A stretch of DNA of 43,665 nucleotides from an uncultured Aquimarina sp. (GTDB lineage Bacteria; Bacteroidota; Bacteroidia; Flavobacteriales; Flavobacteriaceae), in assembly GCA_947502885.1 (NCBI GenBank), contig CANNBP010000026.1:1-43665 (forward strand), given 5' to 3'. Position numbers and translations under genes: made by a program. The notes under the pieces were generated by a model. It made no database searches, was not told the DNA's origin, and saw only the letters and a program-made list of their open reading frames with translations. This document shows, piece by piece, positions 1-7,491 of the stretch (position 1 is the first letter of the stretch; the number at the start of each line of letters is the position of its first letter).

Positions 1-243
1 GCAGCTTCTTGTCTTAGTCTTTCTTCCTCGGCTAAACGAGCGGCCTCTGCAGCCTCTTGTCTCACTCTTTCTTCCTCGGCTAAACGAGCGGCCTCTGCAG
101 CTTCTTGTCTTAGTCTTTCTTCCTCGGCTAAACGAGCGGCCTCTGCAGCCTCTTGTCTCACTCTTTCTTCCTCAGCTAAACGAGCGGCCTCTGCAGCTTC
201 TTGTCTTAATCTTTCTTCCTCGGCTAAACGAGCAGCTTCTGCA
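1..243 (-). repeat. 48-bp tandem repeat (16 codons) inside the PorP/SprF tail
   Basis: Near-identical 48-bp units begin at about 1, 49, 97, 145 and 193 and continue past the left edge. Each encodes a 16-residue charged helical unit. Units alternate between an RLRQEA version (plus-strand cttcttgtcttagtc) and an RVRQEA version (cctcttgtctcac), giving a 96-bp higher-order period. Further right the units decay into related EEERLAAQ-type heptad-like sequence. Confidence 0.9.
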
Positions 244-2279
244 GCTGCGGCTTCTTCCTGAGCTTTTTCCTCTGCTAAACGAGCGGCCTCTAAAGCCTCT
301 TGTCTTACTCTTTCTTCTTCAGCTAAACGAGCAGCTTCTACAGCCTCTTGTCTTAGACGCTCCTCTTCTTGAGTCTTTATCAATGCATTCTCTTGTTCTA
401 ACTGCTTCTGAGCTGCAAGACGTTCTTCTTCGGTTTCTATTAATGTGTTTTCTTGCTCTAATCGCTTTTGAGATGCTAAACGCTCTTCTTCTGCTTTTAT
501 TAAAGCATTTTCTTGTTCTAATTGTTTCTGAGCCGCAAGACGTTCTTCTTCAGCTTTTTGTTCTGCCATTTCAACTTCTAATCGTCTTTGTGCTTCAAGA
601 CGTTCCTCTTCCGCTTTTTGAGCGGCAGCTTCTTCTTCTAATTTTTTCTGCGCTGCAGCAACTCGTTGTTCTTCAGCTTGCTGTGCTTCTTCAGCTTCTC
701 TTTGAGCAGCAATACGTTGTTCTTCTGCTTGTTGTGCAATAGCTTCAGCTTCTTCTTCTGCCTCTTTTTGAGCAGCAATACGTTCTTCTTCTGCCTGTTG
801 CGCAGCGGCTTCAGCTTCTCTTTCTGCCTCCTCTTGCGCTATTCTCTGTTCCTGCTCCAACTGTCTTTGAGCTTCTTGACGCTCTTCTTCAGTCTTTTGA
901 AATTGATTTTCTTGTTCTAATCTTCTTTTTGCTGCCAGACGTTCTTCTTCTATCTTTTGCTCGGTCATTTCAGCTTCTAATCGTCTCTGAGCTCTCAAAC
1001 GCTCTTCTTCTTCAGATTGCTTGTTAAGTAACTTTACTTCCTCTTCTCTTTGTAATTCTAATTCTCTTGCAGCCTTAGCTTCTTTTTCCTTAGCTTCTGC
1101 TATAGATTTTTCTAATTCACTAATAGCCTTTTTATCTTGACTTCTGGCTTCGCCATTTTCATTTTGTAATTCTCTTATTAGCTTATTTTGTTCAAGAATT
1201 TCCTTTTTAAGCCTTCTAATTTCAGAATCCCTTGCTTCATAAGATTTTTGCGTACTTGACTTGGCCTTACTTCTTCTTCTAGGTTTTTCTCTTTCAAAAT
1301 TATAAGCCAACGTTACCTCGTGAGTTGCACCAAAATTACTGGTATCACCAAATCCTGTTTCATAGGTGTATCCTATAGAAACATTCGAAGTAATATTACC
1401 TCCAACTCCCAAAGAAGCTCCATAAAAACTATTATACCCAGCATGGGCCCATCCTAATTCTGGTAATTCTACAATAGCATTGGCTCCATATCTTAGACTA
1501 GATACTGTCTTAGCACCAGCTTCTGCATCAGGATCTGAATTAGCTTCAGTTTCGGTATCAAACTTCGGTAATAGATTTACATACCCCATTGCTCGAATTG
1601 TATTATCAGATCTTCTTTGTAACGGTCTAGTATACATCACATGACCGGTAAAAGCCATCTTATCTGTTAATAATTCGCTACCTGTTAAATTATACGCTAC
1701 TAGATTTGCTGCGGAGATACCAGCATCAAACTCCTCATAATTAAAATTAACACCAGGTGTTAACTGAAAAACTGAACTATTTTCATAATTCAGAATAAAA
1801 GGGTCATTAACTTGAATCCCATTATTTAATATCGTACTGGTTGGCGCATCTATATTCGATTTAATTCCGCTTTGCGAAAAGCCAAGATTCATTCCAAAAG
1901 TAAGTTTCATATCTCTATTCAACTCTACCATATATGCAAAATTGGCTATTCCGCCAAAATATCTATAAATCCCCTCATTTTGTTGATGTAATCCAATAGA
2001 CACTCCAATTTGTTCATCAAAATTACCTGTATAATTTATAAGAAATGTTTGGGGGTTATCATTAAAACCCGCCCATTGTATTTTATTATATACATTAATA
2101 GATCGTTTGTTCTCTCTCACCAAAGAAAAGGTTGGATTAAAATAAAAACGATTATATTTTACGAGATTGTGTGTAGGAATATCGGTAGGTAGGACGCCAT
2201 AAACGTTTGTATTTTCATCCTGTCCTCTAAGAAGATTAAAGGATATAAATATAAATATTAAAAGTAATTTTTTGATCAT
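1..2279 (-). CDS. PorP/SprF-family type IX secretion outer-membrane protein with long charged helical tail (partial, C-terminus off left edge)
   Basis: The frame is open from the ATG at 2279 to the left edge, giving 759 residues without a stop. Residues 1-20 form a signal peptide (MIKKLLLIFIFISFNLLRGQ). Residues about 25-326 read as the PorP/SprF beta-barrel, with motifs such as FNPTFSLV, QIGVSIG and a closing HEVTLAYNF strand. A basic linker (EREKPRRRSK) leads into a Glu/Arg/Ala/Gln-rich region from about residue 345 onward, predicted to be a continuous coiled coil or single alpha-helix, ending in 16-residue repeats (EERLRQEAAEAARLA type). In Flavobacterium johnsoniae, SprF is needed to export the cargo SprB, and SprF-like proteins often sit next to type B sorting-domain cargo. 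The cargo gene here ends 3 bp upstream, so the two are probably cotranscribed. The tail should be periplasmic; whether an OmpA-like domain follows cannot be seen. Standard family members are about 300-350 residues, so this one is unusually extended. Confidence 0.88.
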   Translation of the reverse strand, partial: MIKKLLLIFIFISFNLLRGQDENTNVYGVLPTDIPTHNLVKYNRFYFNPTFSLVRENKRSINVYNKIQWAGFNDNPQTFLINYTGNFDEQIGVSIGLHQQNEGIYRYFGGIANFAYMVELNRDMKLTFGMNLGFSQSGIKSNIDAPTSTILNNGIQVNDPFILNYENSSVFQLTPGVNFNYEEFDAGISAANLVAYNLTGSELLTDKMAFTGHVMYTRPLQRRSDNTIRAMGYVNLLPKFDTETEANSDPDAEAGAKTVSSLRYGANAIVELPELGWAHAGYNSFYGASLGVGGNITSNVSIGYTYETGFGDTSNFGATHEVTLAYNFEREKPRRRSKAKSSTQKSYEARDSEIRRLKKEILEQNKLIRELQNENGEARSQDKKAISELEKSIAEAKEKEAKAARELELQREEEVKLLNKQSEEEERLRAQRRLEAEMTEQKIEEERLAAKRRLEQENQFQKTEEERQEAQRQLEQEQRIAQEEAEREAEAAAQQAEEERIAAQKEAEEEAEAIAQQAEEQRIAAQREAEEAQQAEEQRVAAAQKKLEEEAAAQKAEEERLEAQRRLEVEMAEQKAEEERLAAQKQLEQENALIKAEEERLASQKRLEQENTLIETEEERLAAQKQLEQENALIKTQEEERLRQEAVEAARLAEEERVRQEALEAARLAEEKAQEEAAAAEAARLAEEERLRQEAAEAARLAEEERVRQEAAEAARLAEEERLRQEAAEAARLAEEERVRQEAAEAARLAEEERLRQEA

Positions 2280-2282
2280 AGA

Positions 2283-4325
2283 CTATCTCATTACCGTTAT
2301 CGAACCTTTTCTAACTACGGAATTATTTTTTGTGATTATAAAATAATAAATGGGTTCTTTCCCTTGTGATTTTGAATTTTGTGCAGGCCAGTTATTTTGG
2401 TAGCTTACTGATGTAAAATCTACCTGTCCACGCATATTATAAATAGTAATCTCTACATCTTGTTGATTATAATATGAATCTGGTAATAACCAGCTATCAT
2501 TGATACCATCGTTATTAGGAGTAACCACATTAGGAATAATCTCTGTTTCTCCAACAACGTCTGAAATCGTTATTGGTTGTGAATCAATAACACAATCTTG
2601 TAAAGTTATTCTAACAAAATATTGTCCTATTTTATCTATTACTATTTCGTTTGTTCCTTGCCCACTAACTACACTTTCACCATCAATTAATAATTGATTT
2701 TCACCATCTATGACAATAAACCATTCGTATTGATAAGTCGCACTTTGTGGTGCAGTTAAGGTTACTGTTTCTCCAAAAGGTAAAAACTCTGGATCAGCAC
2801 TAATTGTAACAGTATCTGATAAAAATTCTACGGTTAACTCATTCGATCGTATGGTTTCGAATGTTGTATCACGTAGTGTAACTTCGAGCGTATATACTTC
2901 TCCTATATTAGCTTCGGTTACCGTTAAAGTACTCTCTGTTACCCCTGTAGATTGAGTTCCTAAAAACCATTCAAAATCGAAAAAAGAATATTGTTCTACT
3001 GTAATAGGCACCTCTACACCAGTATCCGTTATTCCAAACAAATTAGCTAAACCTAGAGAACTAGTATTGGCATCACAATCTAATAATGTTGTTATTTCTG
3101 CTCTAAAACCAACAGGTTCAAAAACCTCGGTAGTAGCTTCTAGCGTATCCATACACACATCATTAGCAAATATTCTTGCTACATATATACCAATATTAGT
3201 TACATCTATTGATAAAGCTCCTGGATCGGTAATTGGATGTGCAGGCACAATAGGCAAAGCATTACGCAACCACTCTATAGTACTTCCTGCGGGTGGTGCA
3301 TTTGTTGTTACAGATAACGTTAATGCCGTTTGTGTTGGCAAAATCATGATTTGTGCCGGTGGTTGTGTTAAAATATCAGAACCAATATTGATTACCTCTA
3401 CCGGCTCTGTAGTCACCGAACAAGTTGGAGTACCAATAACATTTACTGTATATATACCCGCAAAATTACTTTGTGGTAGTATAGCTTGATGACTATCATA
3501 TTCGGGAATCAAAACTCCATCTTTAAACCATTCATAAGTAAAACCAGGGTCTGTTACACTGGTTGTTAAAATCTTTACATCACTTGGGCAAAATTGTTGT
3601 GGAGAAGTTTCATTTAACCTTACGGTAGTGCTATTAAAATTAATAACTTCGACAGTAGCCTCATCAAAATTATAAGCTGCATTACAACTTCCAAAATCAA
3701 CTTGAACCTTGTACGTACCTATTTGTGTAATATTTTCTAAAGTGGACCCCGATTCTCCAGGAATAATCGAACCATTTAAAGTCCAAATATATGTCTGAAA
3801 AGTATCTGGTAAAGCCGTTAACGTTGTAGATTCACCATCACATAATGCAACAGTATTTGCTTCAATATTTGCACCTGTTAAAGTTACGCCTTCTGAAAAA
3901 TCAAAATAATAAATCGGAATTCCTGTTCGCACAGCACTCAAAACGCCTGTTGCTTCTACCCTTATTCGTAAACTATAATTTTCTCCTCTTAGATCCGTTG
4001 GAATAGCAAAAGAATCAAATCTAATACTTCCTCCAGGAGGGATAGCCGTAGTGATTGTTTTGGTTGCTAAGACTCTTAAGTTTGTAAAATCACCATTTTC
4101 ATCTGACAGTTCTAACACAAATTGTGTTCCTACTGGGTATAATACATTTGCCTGAGCAATGGCTTCTCTATCAGGTTTGTTTTGATTTACACAAAGTATT
4201 GTAGCCGTATTATCATCGATAGAAAAGAAAGGCGCAGCTATATCCTGCGCAAAATTTTGCCATGAAAACAGTAGACCACTGATCATAGCAACAATAAACG
4301 ATATACGGTTAAGTTCTTTTTTCAT
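2283..4325 (-). CDS. Secreted Ig-like repeat protein with type B T9SS (gliding-motility-associated) C-terminal sorting domain
   Basis: The protein has 680 residues from the ATG at 4325. A start at 4370 is possible, but it would put 15 polar residues before a clean signal peptide (MKKELNRISFIVAMISG, ending near FAQ). The middle is a series of Ig/PKD-like segments with paired cysteines and repeated phrases such as TYIWTLNG, TYEWFKDG and YEWFI. The last ~85 residues carry the type B sorting signature: VVTPNNDGINDSW, then EITIYNMRGQV, then YYFIITKNN and RKGSITVMR at the end. This domain directs outer-membrane export through the type IX system. The stop is 3 bp before the PorP/SprF gene, matching the cargo/SprF arrangement known from SprB-SprF. 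It is probably a surface adhesin or structural protein; the ligand is unknown. Confidence 0.9.
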   Translation of the reverse strand: MKKELNRISFIVAMISGLLFSWQNFAQDIAAPFFSIDDNTATILCVNQNKPDREAIAQANVLYPVGTQFVLELSDENGDFTNLRVLATKTITTAIPPGGSIRFDSFAIPTDLRGENYSLRIRVEATGVLSAVRTGIPIYYFDFSEGVTLTGANIEANTVALCDGESTTLTALPDTFQTYIWTLNGSIIPGESGSTLENITQIGTYKVQVDFGSCNAAYNFDEATVEVINFNSTTVRLNETSPQQFCPSDVKILTTSVTDPGFTYEWFKDGVLIPEYDSHQAILPQSNFAGIYTVNVIGTPTCSVTTEPVEVINIGSDILTQPPAQIMILPTQTALTLSVTTNAPPAGSTIEWLRNALPIVPAHPITDPGALSIDVTNIGIYVARIFANDVCMDTLEATTEVFEPVGFRAEITTLLDCDANTSSLGLANLFGITDTGVEVPITVEQYSFFDFEWFLGTQSTGVTESTLTVTEANIGEVYTLEVTLRDTTFETIRSNELTVEFLSDTVTISADPEFLPFGETVTLTAPQSATYQYEWFIVIDGENQLLIDGESVVSGQGTNEIVIDKIGQYFVRITLQDCVIDSQPITISDVVGETEIIPNVVTPNNDGINDSWLLPDSYYNQQDVEITIYNMRGQVDFTSVSYQNNWPAQNSKSQGKEPIYYFIITKNNSVVRKGSITVMR

Positions 4326-4868
4326 GACATCACGCTTACGATTTAAGGTGAATATATAATACATTAACATTGCGATTTGGGGCGCTTGTTAATAATATTG
4401 TTAATATATTTTTTACCAAGACATAAAATTATAAATTAAATATTTATATCAAACTAAAATTTATTTTTTTTTTGTAATAATTTTCTTACTTGTTTATAGA
4501 TGAATAATTAGATTTTACTAGAATATAGCCCCAAAACTTCTTTCAATATACATAAAAATATGTTAATCAGATCATTATAATACTTCAAAAAAAACATTTA
4601 CATCATCAAATAATACTATAATTTCCCCATTAATTTTACGATTTTATGCAGTAAAATGCTAAATTTAATAGAAAAAAACATAGATTATTGTCATTTTGAG
4701 GCACTAATTACAGTTAAAAGCCTATTCATTTTTTCGACCAAGTGTACAAAATCGTGACAAAATACTCTATACTAAAAATGCAAATTTGTTCAAAAAGGAT
4801 AAACTTTATTAACAAAAAAACCCCCAACAGATAAAGTTGGGGGTCACATATTTTTTACTAAAATTTTA
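4326..4868. other. Intergenic interval, no gene seen
   Basis: This is AT-rich sequence with many A and T runs and no ORF with a plausible start and length on either strand. Its right end holds the terminator of the OmpH-like gene. It should also carry the promoter of the sorting-domain/PorP operon, but no good TAnnTTTG match was found on the minus strand. Confidence 0.6.
4814..4845 (-). terminator. Rho-independent terminator after the OmpH-like gene
   Basis: A perfect 9-bp stem (ACCCCCAAC at 4820-4828, GTTGGGGGT at 4836-4844) encloses a 7-nt loop. On the minus strand it is followed by a run of seven T (plus-strand A-run at 4814-4820). It lies about 25 bp past the stop of the OmpH-like gene. 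Confidence 0.85.
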
Positions 4869-5399
4869 TTATTTTGTTTCTGTACTGTCGGCTTCCTTTC
4901 CGTTCAATTCTGTTAGAATTTTTTCAGTAAGATTTAACTCCTTTTTTCCGTACAAAATATTACTTGTTTCAGTATCACCATAGATATAAGTATATCCATT
5001 TTTCTCACCATAATTCTCAATGTATTTCTTTACTTTGTTAATTATCGAGTCAATTTCTGTTTGGCTACCTTGCTGAATCTCTTGCATTCTTGCTTGCTGT
5101 TCTCTTTGTAAACCTTGTTGTTTGGTCATCAACTCCTGCTCCTTTTTCTCTCTATTTGACTTTGTCATAGAGTTCATTATACTTTGATAACCTTGTACCT
5201 CAATTTGAAACTGCTTTGCCTTTTCTTCAAGTTCTGCTCTTACTTCATTATTTTTTTTCGTCCATTTTTCTTGAGCAACTTTCATCTCTTTGAATTCTGA
5301 AACAACTTTGGTATTATTTACATAACCAGTTTTCTCTATTTGTTGATTACAAGATGCCAAAATTAATAGAGCACTCGCAACGCATACTATTTTTTTCAT
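4869..5399 (-). CDS. OmpH/Skp-family periplasmic chaperone, predicted lipoprotein
   Basis: The protein has 176 residues. A short hydrophobic leader ends in a lipobox (LILASC, Cys17), so the product is predicted to be lipid-anchored rather than free like classical Skp. After a short strand (TGYVNNTKVVSEF) comes a long Lys/Glu/Gln-rich helical pair (about residues 40-120), then a C-terminal alpha/beta segment (YIENYGEKNGYTYIYGDTE). That is the layout of the OmpH/Skp fold, whose helical arms hold unfolded outer-membrane proteins. The gene stands alone, with its own terminator and promoter candidates. The client proteins are unknown; several outer-membrane proteins are encoded nearby, but a specific link is only a guess. 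Confidence 0.82.
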   Translation of the reverse strand: MKKIVCVASALLILASCNQQIEKTGYVNNTKVVSEFKEMKVAQEKWTKKNNEVRAELEEKAKQFQIEVQGYQSIMNSMTKSNREKKEQELMTKQQGLQREQQARMQEIQQGSQTEIDSIINKVKKYIENYGEKNGYTYIYGDTETSNILYGKKELNLTEKILTELNGKEADSTETK

Positions 5400-5404
5400 T
5401 TTTA

Positions 5405-5429
5405 CAAAATTAAGTTCTGAGCAAAAATA
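5405..5429 (-). promoter_or_regulatory. Candidate Bacteroidetes -7 boxes for the OmpH-like gene
   Basis: Two minus-strand matches to TAnnTTTG precede the start: TATTTTTG (5429-5422) and TAATTTTG (5412-5405). The distal one would give a leader of about 15-20 nt and is more plausible; the proximal one would be almost leaderless. No clear -33 TTG was found. Confidence 0.4.
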
Positions 5430-5628
5430 TCAAACCAACTTTGATAATTCTGATATAATTACTCAAAAAAAATATAAATAAATAAAAATGATTAAAAAAT
5501 AAAATTCAATATACAAAAACTATTAAAATAGACTTTAAATAAGCCTTTCTAACGAATAGATAAATTTAAATTGATACTATCCTTTAAAAAGATTAAAAAA
5601 CTCTTTAAAAAACCCTTAAAAACGAAAA

Positions 5629-6480
5629 TTATCCATTTTTAAGAACATAAATGTGCGAAGAATACTCACTTGACACCTTTGCTTTATAATTTGAATACCA
5701 ACCCAAGTAAAAAGCTTTAAAAAAGTTCATTTTTCCTGTTTTATATTTTTCTGAAAGCAATGCCACATAATATGCATCAAATTTCATTGGTTTAATTGCT
5801 TTTAAAGCCATATTATGATTACTGAATAACTTTTTTATTGCAGTTTTTGAAAAATGAAACAAATGTCTTGGCACATCATATGCCGCCCAAAAGGATTGAT
5901 AATAATTCGCATCATACGATTTAAAATTTGGGACAGCAATAATAATATACCCATTAGGTGTTAGCAATCGTTTAAGTTCTTGTATCTGTTCATTAATATT
6001 AGGTACATGTTCTAGAACATGCCACATCGTAATTACATCAAAACTATTAGACGCCATGTTTTCTGTACTTTCTTTTAAACTTATTCCCTTTTGCTCGGCT
6101 AAATTTCTTGCAGATTCATTTGGTTCTACTCCATCAATATTCCATCCTTTATTTTTTGCAGTATTTAAAAATTCACCAGTACCAGCACCAATATCTAAAA
6201 GGTTACCTTCTTTTTTATGCAACGAATGAATAAGTTTTACTTTTTTATTAAGCGAGTATATTTTTACCAAATGATATATTTTTTCAAAAACCGATCTTTT
6301 TGCATCTGTATGAGAAATATAATCGTCACTTTCATAATATTTACTTAGTATGCTATTATCAGGTTTTGGAGTAGTAATTAACATATCATATTCATCATCA
6401 TAAACTAATCTAAATTTTTCTCCAGATACTGTATAATCCTTGCACTCGACAAAAAACTTATTTTCTTTTGGTGATATCAT
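5629..6480 (-). CDS. Class I SAM-dependent methyltransferase
   Basis: The protein has 283 residues. The SAM-binding motif I is at about 93-103 (LLDIGAGTGEFL), an acidic motif II follows (DGVEPNESA), and motif IV/V is at about 150 (DVITMWHVLEHVPN), then LLTPNGYIIIAVPN. This is the pattern of the Methyltransf_11/12/23 group often found in polysaccharide or lipid modification. The N-terminus (about 1-60) is a separate region with no zinc-type cysteine pairs. The ATG overlaps the stop of the upstream lipoprotein gene by one base (TAATG), so translation is probably coupled. The substrate cannot be assigned from sequence. Confidence 0.85.
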   Translation of the reverse strand: MISPKENKFFVECKDYTVSGEKFRLVYDDEYDMLITTPKPDNSILSKYYESDDYISHTDAKRSVFEKIYHLVKIYSLNKKVKLIHSLHKKEGNLLDIGAGTGEFLNTAKNKGWNIDGVEPNESARNLAEQKGISLKESTENMASNSFDVITMWHVLEHVPNINEQIQELKRLLTPNGYIIIAVPNFKSYDANYYQSFWAAYDVPRHLFHFSKTAIKKLFSNHNMALKAIKPMKFDAYYVALLSEKYKTGKMNFFKAFYLGWYSNYKAKVSSEYSSHIYVLKNG

Positions 6481-7034
6481 TATTTATGTATTGGATCAAT
6501 ATAAAACTCTTGACTTTCTATGGTATTACTTATTTTTAACAAAAAAGATTTTGTTTTATTATAAAACAAAGAGCGTTGAGAAAGGCAATTATTTCCCTCT
6601 GGATCGGTAATAATTATTTTTACAAAAGTTTCTGCTTTTCCAACCATATCTTCGGGGGCTTCTCCATAAAGCAACGGTGTATAGTAGCTTGTTTCTTCTC
6701 TATCTACTTCAAAACTAATTTTTACATTAAACATTAAATTTAAATCATCAAATAACTTTGCATTAAAATTGGCTAACTTCTGTTCATCAGTTAAATCAAA
6801 TTTTTTTCTCAAAGAACGACGCGCTTGTCCAGGAAGCATTTTTGGTTTAAAAACAAAAGACTCTTCATTAAAATCATTTTCGGCTTCAATTCTAAAACCA
6901 TCAATTTCTCTTACCTTGCGAGTAGTGATACATGAAAAAAACGTAAACAATACAATTCCAACAAAAAAGCCAGTTTTTATATTACTTAAAATCATTAATC
7001 TAATACTACTTTTATAATTTACTTTTTTCATCAT
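6480..7034 (-). CDS. Predicted lipoprotein of unknown function
   Basis: The protein has 184 residues. A long N-terminal region (NIKTGFFVGIVLFTFFSC) ends in a lipobox-like Cys35, after which the protein is soluble and mixed alpha/beta. The start is uncertain: Met1, Met2 (7031) or Met14 (6995) are all possible, and Met14 would give a signal peptide of ordinary length. No family was recognised. It overlaps the downstream methyltransferase by one base. Its 5' region is unusual: a 19-bp inverted repeat ends about 20 nt before the first ATG. Confidence 0.7.
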   Translation of the reverse strand: MMKKVNYKSSIRLMILSNIKTGFFVGIVLFTFFSCITTRKVREIDGFRIEAENDFNEESFVFKPKMLPGQARRSLRKKFDLTDEQKLANFNAKLFDDLNLMFNVKISFEVDREETSYYTPLLYGEAPEDMVGKAETFVKIIITDPEGNNCLSQRSLFYNKTKSFLLKISNTIESQEFYIDPIHK

Positions 7035-7050
7035 ACTTATTTTGATAACC

Positions 7051-7102
7051 GAAAAAAGATTTTACGTTTTGAAACTCTTATTCTTTCAAAACGTAAAATC
7101 TT
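7051..7102 (-). terminator. Large hairpin with T-run: terminator or attenuator
   Basis: A 19-bp perfect stem (7056-7074 paired with 7084-7102; arm AGATTTTACGTTTTGAAA) has a 9-nt loop. On the minus strand it is followed by six T. It lies about 390 nt past mnmG and directly in front of the lipoprotein/methyltransferase pair, so it may end mnmG transcripts or act as an attenuator in the leader of the next operon. Confidence 0.65.
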
Positions 7103-7140
7103 AAATTTCTTAAACAAAAACAACACATGTTTCACAAACA

Positions 7141-7156
7141 TGTTCCACGTGGAACT
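7141..7156. other. parS-like centromere site
   Basis: TGTTCCACGTGGAACT differs by one end base from the fully symmetric TGTTCCACGTGGAACA found twice in this window. It closely resembles the ParB-binding parS consensus TGTTTCACGTGAAACA known from many phyla. A half-site (TGTTTCAC) lies 13 bp to the left, at 7128-7135. Confidence 0.8.
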
Positions 7157-7491
7157 TTCGTTTTATATCTTTTTCTATTTTTAGTTACTTTTTTCAAATA
7201 ACAAAATCCGTGCCCATTTAACTAATTTAAAAGATTTTTATCCAAACCTGTTCTAAAAATTCTCTTTTAATAACCACGTTCAATAATTTATTCTATTCTA
7301 CAACTCAAAAAAATCTAAAATAGCCTACTTCTAAAATTAATTAAGGGATAACCTTCTACTAGTTTCGAGAAATTCTTATTCCATAAAAGAACTTTGATTT
7401 CATCCTTCGATCGAAAGAATAGAATTATGTTGCTTACATCAATTCATTATTTAAAAATTATAGATTTAAACAATTCAATAGTTACAAAAAA

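Larger units (their letters stand above)
7035..7491. other. Intergenic interval with hairpin and parS-like site, no gene seen
   Basis: This 457-bp gap lies between the mnmG stop and the lipoprotein start, both on the minus strand. It contains a 19-bp inverted repeat (7056-7102) and a parS-like palindrome (7141-7156). The remaining ~330 bp is AT-rich with no convincing ORF on either strand. Confidence 0.6.

Noticed and set aside
383..920. Two overlapping plus-strand frames rich in Leu/Phe across the PorP tail
   Set aside because: They are antisense readings of the Glu/Arg-rich helical repeats (GAA/GAG read backwards gives TTC/CTC). The minus-strand frame is longer, has a signal peptide and continues the barrel gene.
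3067..3489. 140-codon plus-strand frame inside the sorting-domain gene
   Set aside because: It is antisense to a clear secreted Ig-like protein, and its composition mirrors the Thr/Val-rich strands of that gene.
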